This document shows, piece after piece, positions 53,424-62,737 of a stretch of 64,000 nucleotides of DNA. This DNA comes from Deltaproteobacteria bacterium (lineage in GTDB: Bacteria; Desulfobacterota; DSM-4660; Desulfatiglandales; HGW-15): NCBI GenBank assembly GCA_019310485.1, contig JAFDEF010000010.1:25699-89698 (forward strand). The letters are read 5' to 3'. The translations under genes and the position numbers were made by a program. The notes beneath the pieces are model-generated. The model did no database searches and had not been told where the DNA came from. It saw only the letters and a program-made list of their open reading frames with translations. Positions within the stretch are counted from its first letter, which is position 1, and each line of letters starts with the position of its first letter.

Positions 53424-54365
53424 TTACTGCTCAACCTTGTATCTCTTGAAAAACCTCAAGAAATCTGAATCGGTTGAAAGTATTAGTGAACTGTCTTTGT
53501 TCATCGTTTTCTTGTAAACATCGAGTGTTTGCAAAAATGAATAAAATTCCGGGTCCTTGCTGTATGCTTCAGCATAGATCTGGGTAGCCTGGGCGTCGGC
53601 TTTTCCCTTGATCTCCTGAGCCCTTCTGTAAGCCTCAGATGTGATCTGCTTGAGATCTTTTTCCATGTCACCCTCTATCTTGCGTGCCTCTCCCTCTCCT
53701 TCTGAGCGGAATTTTTCAGCTATCTGCTTGCGCTCTGCGATCATCCTGCCATAAACAGACCTGCGGACCTCTTCCACATAGTTCACCCGCTTTATCTTCA
53801 CATCAACGAGCCTTATGCCGAATCTATCAAGCTTGGGTTGGGCCTGTTCCAGGATCCCTTTTGTGATCAGGCCCCGACCCATGGTGACCTGGCCGAGAGG
53901 GCTCTTTTCCTTGACTTCCTCAACGCCGGCTTCAAATGTGTTGAGCTTTCTGTTGGTCATTCTTACCGTTTCTATCAAGGGGTAGGATGTCACGAAATTC
54001 CGGACCGCAGAGTCAAGAATATCATCAAGGCGGCCAAGGGCAGCTGTCATGTTATTAACTGTCTGGAAAAACCTCAATGGATCGACGATCTTCCACCGGG
54101 CAAAAGTATCAACCCAAATGAAAGTCTTATCCAGTGTAGGAATCTGCCCCGGATCACCGTCCCATTCGAGGAGATTTTTTGGGAAATAATTGGCTCTTTG
54201 AATAAAAGGAATCTTGAAATAAAGGCCCGGGTTCTCCTTGGGTTGCCCCACGGCTTTCCCGAATTGCGTAATAACCACCTGCTCTGTCTCGTCCACCACA
54301 TAGATCCCGGTATAGGCGACAATGATAATGATAATGATCAGGATAATGAGTGATTTTATTTTCAC
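53424..54365 (-). CDS. hflC: HflC, modulator of FtsH protease
   Basis: A 313-residue SPFH/prohibitin-family protein with one N-terminal TM (residues 5-23), facing the periplasm in complex with HflK and controlling FtsH. It shows IYVVDETEQVVITQFGKAVG, PGLYFKIPFIQRANYFPKNL and a C-terminal helix with FRSEGEGEARKIEGDMEKDL and RAQEIKGKADAQATQIYAEA. The ATG overlaps the hflK stop by 4 bases. Confidence 0.95.
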   Translation of the reverse strand: MKIKSLIILIIIIIIVAYTGIYVVDETEQVVITQFGKAVGQPKENPGLYFKIPFIQRANYFPKNLLEWDGDPGQIPTLDKTFIWVDTFARWKIVDPLRFFQTVNNMTAALGRLDDILDSAVRNFVTSYPLIETVRMTNRKLNTFEAGVEEVKEKSPLGQVTMGRGLITKGILEQAQPKLDRFGIRLVDVKIKRVNYVEEVRRSVYGRMIAERKQIAEKFRSEGEGEARKIEGDMEKDLKQITSEAYRRAQEIKGKADAQATQIYAEAYSKDPEFYSFLQTLDVYKKTMNKDSSLILSTDSDFLRFFKRYKVEQ

Positions 54366-55402
54366 TTTTCTCCTCCTTCCGCCTGGCCGAGATTGAGCAA
54401 GGGAAGAAAATTCTTTTGCTCTTCATCCACAATGTATTTTTCCCCGAGTTTCGGAAACACATCTCTTATTGTTTCCAGGTACAGCCGCCTTCTGGTGACA
54501 TCTTTTGCCTTTGCATATTCCTGGTATATTTCATCAAACCTTGCCGCATCACCCTTGGCCCTGTTTACTCGATCCAGTGCGTATCCTTCTGCCGCTTTAA
54601 TAGTTTTCTCCGCGTTTCCTTTTGCCTGCGGGATCCGCTTGTTGTACTCCCCCAGGGCCTGGTAGATCATTTTCTCTTTTTCCTGTATTGCCTGGTTTAC
54701 CTCGTTAAACGACGGCTGCACCGGTTCAGGCACATTCGTCTTTTTCATTTCTATAGTTCTGACACTGATCCCTGTATCAGCCTCATCCAGTTCTTTCTGT
54801 AACAGCTTCTGGGCCTGTGAGGCGATCTCCTGCCTTTTGCTGATCACCTCGTTAATGCTCCTGTCTCCCACAACCAGCCGCATGGTGGCTTCGGCCAGAT
54901 CCCTCAGTGTTCCTCTCACATTTCTAACCTTGAACAGGAACTTGTAAGGGTCCTTGATGCGCCACTGGACAATCCACGGAACAACCGCAACGTTCAAATC
55001 CCCTGTGAGCATCAGAGATTCGCTCAGGTAAGCTTTTGAAGCAGCATACTGCGTCCTAATGCCTGCCCTTATTGTCCTAAAACCAAATTCATCCTTGAAA
55101 ATGTGCCTAACCTTTACTTTGGTTACTTTCTCTATTCCGCTGGGCAGCTTAAAATTAAGCCCCGGTCCGGTTGTCCTGACATATTTCCCGAACCGCTGCA
55201 CAACACCCACCTGGTCAACACCGACAGTATAAAAAGTCGTTGTCCCAAAGTAGAGGGCAAGAATAATTATCACGATAATCCATATCCCCGGAAACTTCTT
55301 TCTAACTCCTTTAAACTTTGTGAAAACATCGCCCACCTGAGGAGGGGGAGTACCGCGGGTCGGCTTTTTCTGCTGTTGTAATTTTTCCCAGTCCCAAGCC
55401 AT
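54362..55402 (-). CDS. hflK: HflK, modulator of FtsH protease
   Basis: A 346-residue SPFH protein. It starts at ATG 55402, 7 bases after AGGAG; an in-frame extension to 55513 has no homology. The N-terminus is rich in Gln, Lys and Pro (WDWEKLQQQKKPTRGTPPPQ), then a TM at about 36-56, YTVGVDQVGVVQRFGKYVRT, and a coiled-coil C-terminus (LGEYNKRIPQAKGNAEKTIK). It forms with HflC a large membrane cage. Confidence 0.94.
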   Translation of the reverse strand: MAWDWEKLQQQKKPTRGTPPPQVGDVFTKFKGVRKKFPGIWIIVIIILALYFGTTTFYTVGVDQVGVVQRFGKYVRTTGPGLNFKLPSGIEKVTKVKVRHIFKDEFGFRTIRAGIRTQYAASKAYLSESLMLTGDLNVAVVPWIVQWRIKDPYKFLFKVRNVRGTLRDLAEATMRLVVGDRSINEVISKRQEIASQAQKLLQKELDEADTGISVRTIEMKKTNVPEPVQPSFNEVNQAIQEKEKMIYQALGEYNKRIPQAKGNAEKTIKAAEGYALDRVNRAKGDAARFDEIYQEYAKAKDVTRRRLYLETIRDVFPKLGEKYIVDEEQKNFLPLLNLGQAEGGEK

Positions 55403-55519
55403 GAGAATCTCCTGTTTAACGATTGACCGATCTATGCTAACATATAAGGAAAAAATGCGGTCGTCAAGATTTAAAGCCGGACCAAGGCATCCTGGCCTTC
55501 CAAAGGAAAGCAACTCCTA

Positions 55520-55834
55520 ATGCAAAGCGGCAGAAAAAAAACCACGCTGACACCTCTCAAAGACATTATGGAGTCAATCCTCAAAGACCCAAGGCTACCC
55601 TTTAATCCTGACGACGCGCGAATCTGGTCCGTGTGGGATGAAGTCGTCGGCCCCTCCATTTCGAGGAATGCTCAACCTCTATGGATAAAGGGAGGCCGGC
55701 TACGCGTTAAAGTTACTGACCCTATTTGGCTCCAGGAATTGGGCTTTCTGAAACAAAACATCAAGGACAAACTAAACGAGAAACTTGGCCGGGATGCTGT
55801 GAGGGATATAGAATTCAGGCTCAACTTGAGATAA
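55520..55834 (+). CDS. DciA-like (DUF721) protein
   Basis: A 104-residue protein with TLTPLKDIMESILKDPR, IWSVWDEVVGPSISRNAQPL and VKVTDPIWLQELGFLKQNIK, typical of the DUF721 family to which the helicase loader DciA belongs. DciA recruits replicative helicase DnaB in bacteria lacking DnaC. The start lies 117 bases from the divergent hflK start; the 3' end overlaps the convergent trmN-like gene by 14 bases. Confidence 0.82.
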   Translation: MQSGRKKTTLTPLKDIMESILKDPRLPFNPDDARIWSVWDEVVGPSISRNAQPLWIKGGRLRVKVTDPIWLQELGFLKQNIKDKLNEKLGRDAVRDIEFRLNLR

Positions 55835-56543
55835 AAAAATCCCCCTGGCCGACCAGAGGAGGCAGAATTTTAAGACCCGCCTTGCCACCTTTATTGGCCT
55901 CAACCAGAACCATCTTGGACTCTGATTGAATCGTAGGATAAATCACCCTGGCCCTCTTGGGTTCAAGACCAAGGCTCCTCATTCTTACAAGAAGATCAAC
56001 GAGGCGCCCGGCGGGATAAATGATCGCCAGCTTTCCCCCCGGTTTTAAAATACGCTCCGAAGACTCCACAATGTCGTCCAAGGTCGCCTTGAGTTCATGC
56101 CTGGCTATAGCCCTTTGCAGATCCGGGTTGACCCTCCCGCTGTTTTTTCTCCTGTAAGGAGGGTTACAGACTATGACATCTGCTATGCAAGGAGCAAGTG
56201 GAAGGGACCTGATATCAGCCAGTACAATTCCCATTTTGTTGCTGAATCCGTTCAAGGCAGCATTCCGGCGTGCCTGATCAGCCAGATCGGGTTGAATCTC
56301 AATGCCCACCGCATAGGCAATGTTTCTGGTCAAGAGCAGCAGAACCGAAATAACGCCGCATCCCGCCCCAAGATCCACAACAATATCCCCCGGCTTCGTG
56401 GAAACAAACTCAGAAACCAAAACCGCATCAATGGAGAAACGATAACCGTTCTTTGATTGAATCAACCTCAAACGGCCGTTCATGAATTCATCGATTGTTT
56501 CATTCGGCCTTAGCAAGTTATGAGGGAATCTGGATAATTTCAT
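55821..56543 (-). CDS. tRNA1(Val) A37 N6-methyltransferase family protein
   Basis: A 240-residue SAM-dependent methyltransferase of the TrmN6/YfiC family. The substrate-pocket region ETIDEFMNGRLRLIQSKNGY then RFSIDAVLVSEF, the SAM site VDLGAGCGVISVLLL and the catalytic motif IVCNPPYRRKNSG are present. It probably adds N6-methyl to A37 of tRNA. Its 5' end overlaps the preceding DUF1015 gene by 26 bases. Confidence 0.85.
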   Translation of the reverse strand: MKLSRFPHNLLRPNETIDEFMNGRLRLIQSKNGYRFSIDAVLVSEFVSTKPGDIVVDLGAGCGVISVLLLLTRNIAYAVGIEIQPDLADQARRNAALNGFSNKMGIVLADIRSLPLAPCIADVIVCNPPYRRKNSGRVNPDLQRAIARHELKATLDDIVESSERILKPGGKLAIIYPAGRLVDLLVRMRSLGLEPKRARVIYPTIQSESKMVLVEANKGGKAGLKILPPLVGQGDFFISS

Positions 56544-57879
56544 GTGGGTCTATGCTGTTGAAAACAAGCCCTGTTAGGACTTTGGGATAAAAAAAGGTCG
56601 ACTTCCTGGGCATAATAAGGAAATTGCTTGTAACGTCTTTTACATGGCTAATCTTGGTGGGGTTGAGAACAAAAGCCATTTGGTACGCGCCGGATTCAAC
56701 AAGTGAGAGAGCCTTTTTCATGTCGCTCTGGTAATGAAATATTTCCTCGTCATCCAGGTCTTCTTTGTTAAACCCCAGAGTTTTTTGCAGAATAAGCCTG
56801 GATAGAACAAGCACATCAAGCTTTTTCAGCGATGGGTGAAGATCGTCACCCATTTCTTCCCTGGCCCCGTGCCTGAGGGTCAATAAGTAAAATTTGCTGT
56901 CATCGGAACAATAAAATCCTAATGCTGAGCTGGTCCTGCCTTCCTGGTCCAGCAAAACTTGAATATGCTTGTACTCATTTGCGCTGCCCCGCCTTTCAAG
57001 AAGCATCGGCTTTATTTCAAACCACTGATCTACCTTTTCAAGGAAGTCGCTCAGTTGAAAACCCGCGCACCTGGTAATCAGGCGATGCGAGGGGAGAATA
57101 GTCAAACCAGGTCCGTCCATATTGGCTAAGTACATCATAACATATTCATAGGATCTGTTTGGAGGGCGGGTGCCGTATCTTGCCCTCATCATATTTCGAA
57201 AATTAAGTGCAGTTTCATAGCGATGATGGCCGTCTGCTATCAAAATGGACTTGCTCAGCATCAAATCTCCAACTTCCCTGAACGGGAAAGGGTCCTTGAG
57301 CGTCCACATCTTGTGGGTCGTTCCATCCCAGAAATCGAAAGAAATATCAGGAGGAACCCCTGCGTAGTCCCGCGTAAGGCTGAGTACTGTGTCTTCCGGG
57401 TCTTCAAAAAGACCGAAAATCTGACTGAACTGCGCATTGCAGGCTCGCAGCAGCTTCAGGCGATCTTCCCTGTGAGCTGAAAACGTTCTCTCATGCGGAA
57501 TAATCACTCCGGAGTCTTTGTCCTCAATGCGTACAAGGGCAATCAGACCCCATCTCTGCCTTGGACCGTCTCCATCCCCGGGATCAAAAGTGGTGCACAC
57601 GAGGTACATAGAAGGTTCATCTGACTGAATCAGAACATCTTCCGATTTCCACCTCTCAAAGGCGTCAGCGGCGCGTGTGTACCTATTGTCCCAGTCCGAA
57701 TCTCCAACCTTTCTTTTTCCAAGGATGAGGCGAATTACATTGTATGGATGCCTCCTGTAGCATTCCTCCTGCTCTTGTTCCGAAATCACATCATAGGGGG
57801 GAGCAACGATTTTGGAGGGGTCCTCTCCCAGTTCACGGAAGTTATAAGTTATGCCTCTAAAAGGCGCGACAATAGCCAT
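56518..57879 (-). CDS. DUF1015 family protein
   Basis: A 453-residue protein with VAPFRGITYNFRELGEDPSK, VAPPYDVISEQEQEECYRRH, PHERTFSAHREDRLKLL, ILIADGHHRYETALNFR and VSHVKDV-type ending, all typical of the DUF1015 family. Relatives include the archaeal ADP-dependent serine kinase SerK, so a kinase role is possible but unproven. No signal peptide. The next gene overlaps its end by 26 bases. Confidence 0.85.
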   Translation of the reverse strand: MAIVAPFRGITYNFRELGEDPSKIVAPPYDVISEQEQEECYRRHPYNVIRLILGKRKVGDSDWDNRYTRAADAFERWKSEDVLIQSDEPSMYLVCTTFDPGDGDGPRQRWGLIALVRIEDKDSGVIIPHERTFSAHREDRLKLLRACNAQFSQIFGLFEDPEDTVLSLTRDYAGVPPDISFDFWDGTTHKMWTLKDPFPFREVGDLMLSKSILIADGHHRYETALNFRNMMRARYGTRPPNRSYEYVMMYLANMDGPGLTILPSHRLITRCAGFQLSDFLEKVDQWFEIKPMLLERRGSANEYKHIQVLLDQEGRTSSALGFYCSDDSKFYLLTLRHGAREEMGDDLHPSLKKLDVLVLSRLILQKTLGFNKEDLDDEEIFHYQSDMKKALSLVESGAYQMAFVLNPTKISHVKDVTSNFLIMPRKSTFFYPKVLTGLVFNSIDPHEIIQIPS

Positions 57880-57984
57880 TTCAACAAAACCGAATTTCTT
57901 TCTTTTTCCTGCCGTTAGGCTAAAAATTCAAACTTTAAATTTTTCATACCTACCAGACATTCGACGCATGTCAAGGAAATTTGA

Positions 57985-58052
57985 CCTACCCCCAAAGCAT
58001 TTGGTTTCGGTAGACAAACCAAAAATTGACGGGGGATTTGGGAGTTAAGTTA
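57985..58052. repeat. Repeat C, copy 2
   Basis: About 68 bases: CTACCCCCAAAGCAT, stem TTTGGTTT/AAACCAAA around CGGTAGAC, then AATTGACGGGGGATTTGGGA. The opening CCCCC pairs with the later GGGGG. It matches the copy at 20388-20448 at most positions. It lies between two divergent genes, about 105 bases from each. Confidence 0.6.
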
Positions 58053-58156
58053 AAGAATTCACACTTTGGCAAGTGTTTTTTTGCTAGAGGCGTGATATAA
58101 GGTTTTCGGTTGATCTCTGCTGCAAATTCACCCCAGGGAGAAGCGAGGGCACATTA

Positions 58157-59533
58157 GTGAGTAAACAGGGAGGAGCAAAGCATACTGCCGAAAGCCCTGA
58201 CACTGAATCTCGTGCAGATATCATAATTAAGGGTGGAACCTTGCTCTCAATGGTCGAAGGGCAACCTCCACTTACTCAGGCTGTTGTCTATATCCAGGGT
58301 GATAAAATTGTGCATATTGGTTCACTTGATCAGGAAAAAATACTCCCCCACGCTGTTGAAACGATCAATGCCTCAGGTGCCCTCGTTATGCCGGGGCTCA
58401 TCAATGCGCATTGCCACACAGCAATGACTCTGTTCAGGGGATTTGCCGACGATCTCCCCCTGAAGCAGTGGCTCTTTGAAAAAATATTTCCTGCCGAAGC
58501 CAAGCACCTGAGCCCTGAATCAGTGTACACGGCAGCCCTGCTCGGTTCGGCAGAAATGATCAGGTCTGGAATTACCACAGTTTCAGATGCATATTATTAT
58601 CAAGACTCCACGATCAAGGCCTTCCACGAATCAGGGATTCGGGCCGTTGTAGCACAGGGCGTGATAGATTTTCCTGCCCCCGGGGTGCCGGATCCAAGCA
58701 AGAATCTTAAAGTTGGTCGGGAATTTATTGAAAGATGGATCCATTTCTCTGATTTGATAACACCCGGCCTTTTCTGCCACAGCCTCGTTACTTGTTCTGA
58801 GCGCACGCTGAGAGAAGCCATGGAAATATCCCAAGATTTTTCTCTGCCACTTCAGCTTCACCTCTCCGAAACGCTGGAGGAAGTCAGGGGGGTAGAGAAA
58901 AAGAGCGGCTTAAAACCGGTTTTCTACTTGGAAAAAATGGGCCTTCTGCACGATCGGCTCGTAGCGGTACACGCCGTCCATATGCATGAAGATGAAATAG
59001 ATCTCCTTACCGAAAGAGACGTGAAAGTCGTTCACGCGCCCCAGAGTAATATGAAACTGGCTTCCGGAGTTTCAAAGGTGGGCTATATGCTTCGAAGGGG
59101 CCTTTGTGTGGGTATAGGCACGGATGGTGCTGCATCCAACAATGACCTGGACTTGTTTCAGGAAATGGATTCAGCAGCAAAGTTGTCCAAGGTTTCTACG
59201 CTGGATCCCACGAGTTTGCATGCTGAAGCTGTTCTCAAGATGGCCACTGTTTGGGGTGCCAGAGCACTTGGACTTGAAAAACAAATAGGCACTATTGAGG
59301 TCGGTAAAAAGGCTGACCTCATTATCGTCGACACGGAAAGCCCGCATCTCCTCCCTCTATACAGCCCGGCATCTGCCCTTGTTTACTCAGCCACTGGTTC
59401 AGATGTAAGAGACGTAATCGTAAACGGGAAAATCCTGCTGAGAAACCGAAGCCTGCTGGGCCTTGACCTGCCACGAATCTTGAACGATGTGAAGCTTATT
59501 GCTCGAAAGATAGTAGGTCAGACAGCCTCCTGA
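58157..59533 (+). CDS. mtaD: 5-methylthioadenosine/S-adenosylhomocysteine deaminase
   Basis: A 458-residue amidohydrolase. Zinc ligands are in GLINAHCHTAMTLFRG, LQLHLSETLEEV and VHAVHM, and the catalytic Asp in GIGTDGAASNNDLDLF. It deaminates MTA or SAH to inosine forms in methionine salvage; the atrazine-chlorohydrolase-like group is a close relative. A GTG start is preceded by GAGGG. It overlaps the convergent LOG-like gene by 38 bases. Confidence 0.9.
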   Translation: MSKQGGAKHTAESPDTESRADIIIKGGTLLSMVEGQPPLTQAVVYIQGDKIVHIGSLDQEKILPHAVETINASGALVMPGLINAHCHTAMTLFRGFADDLPLKQWLFEKIFPAEAKHLSPESVYTAALLGSAEMIRSGITTVSDAYYYQDSTIKAFHESGIRAVVAQGVIDFPAPGVPDPSKNLKVGREFIERWIHFSDLITPGLFCHSLVTCSERTLREAMEISQDFSLPLQLHLSETLEEVRGVEKKSGLKPVFYLEKMGLLHDRLVAVHAVHMHEDEIDLLTERDVKVVHAPQSNMKLASGVSKVGYMLRRGLCVGIGTDGAASNNDLDLFQEMDSAAKLSKVSTLDPTSLHAEAVLKMATVWGARALGLEKQIGTIEVGKKADLIIVDTESPHLLPLYSPASALVYSATGSDVRDVIVNGKILLRNRSLLGLDLPRILNDVKLIARKIVGQTAS

Positions 59534-59963
59534 TCGCCTCCGAAGGAGTTGATACGTATTCGACTCCGTGGATTTCCTTCCATGTATTCAGGCCGATGAC
59601 AAGCTTTCCCATTTTCAAGGCCAGTCCGATTTCCGAAAGAGTGCCATACCCGCCGGAGATTGAAACCAATGCATCTGATGCCCTTACAACCAGCACATTT
59701 CTAGCCTCCCCAAGGCCGGTGGGAATGGGCATTGTGATATAGCGATTGGCCGAATCCTTTTGAATTCCGGGCAAGAGCCCCACGCTTTTTCCACCAGACT
59801 CAAAACAGCCCCTGGCAGCCCCTTCCATTACTCCTCCCAGACCGCCGCATACAAGTGTCCAGCCCTTCTCCCCGATTCCACGGCCTACGCTTCGGGCAAG
59901 CTCATAAACAGAATCCGAACAACTTCCTGCCCCAATAACACCGACATAGAGCGGTTCTCTCAT
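59496..59963 (-). CDS. LOG-like (TIGR00725) Rossmann protein
   Basis: A 155-residue protein with YVGVIGAGSCSDSVYELARS, TLVCGGLGGVMEGAARGCFE and VSISGGYGTLSEIGLALKMG. This matches the TIGR00725 branch of the SLOG/lysine decarboxylase-like superfamily, related to cytokinin phosphoribohydrolases but lacking the full PGGxGTxxE motif (here GGYGTLSE). Nucleotide binding is likely, function unknown. ATG at 59963 after GAGGTG is preferred. Confidence 0.85.
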   Translation of the reverse strand: MREPLYVGVIGAGSCSDSVYELARSVGRGIGEKGWTLVCGGLGGVMEGAARGCFESGGKSVGLLPGIQKDSANRYITMPIPTGLGEARNVLVVRASDALVSISGGYGTLSEIGLALKMGKLVIGLNTWKEIHGVEYVSTPSEAIRRLSDLLSFEQ

Positions 59964-60154
59964 TATGCACCTCATTCAAATTCCTTTAATGAATCTATAG
60001 TAATTCAGGTGCTCGCCGACATGCAAATGGCTTCATTATTGAAAAGATAAGTTGCCGGAGACAAGAGAAAAGTCAGGAATCAGGTAAAGCACATGTTCGA
60101 ATCGACCTTGTTGATCATGCGCCAGCCTGGCAAAGGACTTGTCTACAAACACTT

Positions 60155-60664
60155 TTAACAAAAGAGAAGGTCCGGGCTCGTAGAGAGCTCTGAACTGAGC
60201 CGGGCGTTTTCAACCGCATAGGCAATACGATGTCCGAGGTCCATAAACAGGGATAGATCCTCTTTTTGAAATCCAAAAGGCCTTTGAACAGAGTCGACAT
60301 ATATAACACCCACTATTTGGGAAACTCCCACAAGAGGCACACACATCACTGATTCAAAATTGTGAACTCTCAAGGTGTCGGCTATTTCTTCAGGACCTTC
60401 CGCCCTTGCATCTGAAACTGCAATAGCTTTCCTTCGGGACAGAACCTCATCAACCACTTCTTTGCAAAACAAATCAACAGATTTGTCGGCAGACTTCTTT
60501 GATCGAAATATTATCTCCCTGACCTCTCCCGTATCAGGGTCTAGAAGTATGAAGGCCCCTCTATCCATCCTTCTTAGAAAATCGAAGAGGTGATCCAAAA
60601 CTTTTTGCAATGCTTCCTTTATCGGCACATTCTTTCCTAAGATATCAGAAACTCTGTATAGCAA
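60155..60664 (-). CDS. GAF-domain protein
   Basis: A 169-residue GAF domain: DHLFDFLRRMDRGAFILLDP, REIIFRSKKS, FCKEVVDEVLSRRKAIAVSD and ESVMCVPLVGVSQIVGVIYV, followed by a helical end. It probably senses a small ligand. It has no output domain. The start is uncertain: the frame opens at a TTG, and coiled-coil-like residues (FLEHKERTNQKKLELL) continue upstream in the same frame without an ATG or GTG, suggesting a longer ancestral N-terminus. Confidence 0.7.
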   Translation of the reverse strand: MLYRVSDILGKNVPIKEALQKVLDHLFDFLRRMDRGAFILLDPDTGEVREIIFRSKKSADKSVDLFCKEVVDEVLSRRKAIAVSDARAEGPEEIADTLRVHNFESVMCVPLVGVSQIVGVIYVDSVQRPFGFQKEDLSLFMDLGHRIAYAVENARLSSELSTSPDLLFC

Positions 60665-61234
60665 TTCTAGTTTCTTCTGATTTGTCCTTTCCTTGTGCTC
60701 CAGGAAAATTCCGCTGTGCTCCCCAATTTCTGTGCCACAATGACTACCTGCTCCTTTTCATCCTGCCCCCGGCGCTCTGCATAAGCGTAACCCTCCAGTA
60801 TGCCACACAAAATTTCTTTCAGATCCAATCATTGTCTCTTTTTTGAAGCCGGACACGTCTGCACATAACTCTGTGCACCGGTTTCTGTGCAAATGACCTC
60901 GAGAAAGCGCGCACCAAGGCAGTGCAGCACCGAGAAGCATCGTGGGAGGGGATTAATCCAGCCGGCGAGGATCACCATTTTTGCACAGCAATTGTTCCCT
61001 TTCAAAAGTTATGGACATCGTCTGCGGGATATAGTATATGACGCTAGCGCTTTCCAGTGCAGCCCCACGGGCAAGCCCGTGGCACGACTCCCGCCCGCCC
61101 TTAACAGCATCTATTCGCGGCTAAAACCGTGGCCTTCGGCGGGCGAGGGAAAGGCGGAGCCCACGTAGATGATCTAATCGAATGATAGAAAAAACCCAAA
61201 CAGTATCGTTTATGAAAGTTTTATAAGGACTATC
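60665..61234. other. Intergenic region with repeat B2
   Basis: A 570-base gap between the GAF gene (minus) and the M23 peptidase gene (plus). It contains residual reading frame upstream of the GAF gene (to about 60735) and repeat B2 at 61061-61150. No other gene is convincing. The last 80 bases before 61235 are AT-rich and could hold the peptidase promoter. Confidence 0.45.
61061..61150. repeat. Repeat B, copy 2
   Basis: About 90 bases with CCCCACGGGCAAGCCCGTGG, the spacer CTCCCGCCCGCCCTTAACAG, and a stem CGCGGCTAAAACCGTGG, then GGCGGGCGAGGG, which can pair back with the CCCGCCCGCC spacer. It shares the first stem and spacer with repeat B1 at 50874-51006 in the same orientation. Confidence 0.75.
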
Positions 61235-62623
61235 GTGGAAAAGACAGCCAAGAGAAGAGCTAGAAGAGTTGCGTATGCGTTCGCCCTCGTTCCTATTTTG
61301 GTAATACTTGCCGCTTTTGTGTGGTTTTTCGTAAACATGTTTGAGGGTGAGAAACCTGTAGTGAGCGTTCAGCCACTTCCAAAATTCCTCTCAAAAAGCC
61401 AGGGCTTTACCCTTCATGCCAGTGACAGAAAAAGAGGCCTCAGGACCTGCCGTGTTTCTTTGAAGCAAGGCGGCAGAGAAATAACTGTCCTGGAAAAGAA
61501 GTTCCCCTTCAAGGGTTTTTTGAACCGACGCGGCGTTCATGAATACGAAAAGCAGATTTTTGTGGATCCCTCCGCTTTAGGGCTTGCGCAGGGTGAAGCA
61601 GACCTCTATGTGCGGTTTTGGGATTACTCCAGGAGGGGTGGGGGCGACGGGAACCTGACCTTGGTCCAACACAAGATGATTGTGGATACCATCCCGCCGG
61701 GCATCAGGCCTATAAGCCGCATGCATAATGTGAACGTAGGAGGAAGCTGTGTGGTAGTTTACCAGACCTCCTCTGATGCACAAGAAACCGGTGTTTACGT
61801 GGACAACCTGTTTTTTCCAGGATTTCCGGTTGAGAGCACGCAGGAGCAGGGCATTCATGTATGTTATTTTGCCATACCCCATAACGAGAGTTCAAAACCT
61901 TCGATCACGCTCTGGGCCAAGGACAGGGCAGGCAACACAGCAAAAGCTGGCTTTTATTGCCATGTTCGAAAGAAAAAGTTTCGCGTTGACAGGGTCAATA
62001 TTACCGACAGGTTCCTAGATCAGGTACTCGCTTACTTTTCGTACTATCTCGGGGATACAAAGGGTAGCAAGATTAGCAAATTTCTTAAAATTAACAATGA
62101 CTTGAGGAACGAAAATCACCGATTTATTTCAAAGCTAAAGGAAAAAACCAGCCCTAAGAAGCTGTGGGAAGGAACATGGATCAGGCTCAAGAATGCCGCC
62201 ACCATGGCACGGTACGCGGATCACCGTATCTATTACTACAAAGGCAAGAAAGTGGATGAAAAAGATCATCTAGGAATTGACCTTGCTTCGCTTGCTAATT
62301 CTGCGGTTCAGGCTGCCAATTCTGGCCGTATCGCGTTTGCCGGTAGACTGGGAATTTATGGCAATACAGTCGTCATTGACCATGGCCAGGGGATTGAATC
62401 TCTGTATGGGCATTTGAGCAAGATAGAGGTATCTGCTGATCAGAAAGTCAGGAAAGGAGATATAATCGGCTACACCGGGCAAACCGGCCTTGCAGGTGGC
62501 GACCATCTACATTTCTCAGTCATAGTCGGGGGGCTTTTTGTCAACCCAATCGAATGGTGGGATAGTCATTGGCTGGAAGACAATGTATTCAGGAAGCTTG
62601 CCCTTATCGAGCGATCTTCTTAA
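61235..62623 (+). CDS. M23 family metallopeptidase, membrane-anchored
   Basis: A 462-residue protein starting at GTG after AAGGAC. An N-terminal TM lies at about residues 11-33 (YAFALVPILVILAAFVWFFV). The middle 270 residues include Ig-like or beta regions (VQPLPKFLSKSQGFTLHASD). The M23 catalytic domain is at about 345-455: DHLGIDLAS, NTVVIDHGQGIESLYGHLSK and GDHLHFSVIV, with the zinc ligands His/Asp/His. It should cut peptidoglycan cross-links or activate amidases in the periplasm. Confidence 0.9.
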   Translation: MEKTAKRRARRVAYAFALVPILVILAAFVWFFVNMFEGEKPVVSVQPLPKFLSKSQGFTLHASDRKRGLRTCRVSLKQGGREITVLEKKFPFKGFLNRRGVHEYEKQIFVDPSALGLAQGEADLYVRFWDYSRRGGGDGNLTLVQHKMIVDTIPPGIRPISRMHNVNVGGSCVVVYQTSSDAQETGVYVDNLFFPGFPVESTQEQGIHVCYFAIPHNESSKPSITLWAKDRAGNTAKAGFYCHVRKKKFRVDRVNITDRFLDQVLAYFSYYLGDTKGSKISKFLKINNDLRNENHRFISKLKEKTSPKKLWEGTWIRLKNAATMARYADHRIYYYKGKKVDEKDHLGIDLASLANSAVQAANSGRIAFAGRLGIYGNTVVIDHGQGIESLYGHLSKIEVSADQKVRKGDIIGYTGQTGLAGGDHLHFSVIVGGLFVNPIEWWDSHWLEDNVFRKLALIERSS

Positions 62624-62630
62624 CGTTAAA

Positions 62631-62671
62631 ATCACTGCAGGCTTTTTTTCTTTCAACTGCAGTCAGTTGCA
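62631..62671. other. Inverted repeat after the M23 gene
   Basis: ACTGCAG (about 62633) and CTGCAGT (about 62658) form a short inverted repeat around a T-rich loop just after the M23 stop codon. It is possible as a weak terminator, but the T tract is in the loop and not after the stem, so this is tentative. Confidence 0.25.
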
Positions 62672-62737
62672 TAAACCTCTGCCAGCAGGAAACATCCGAA
62701 AAATAAAAAAGATTTCGCATTGCGAGGCGTCTTCTTC

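Noticed and set aside
57985..58052. Repeat C as a c-di-GMP (GEMM) or SAM/SAH riboswitch before mtaD
   Set aside because: The conserved core sequences of those riboswitches are missing, and copy 1 is not upstream of any gene.
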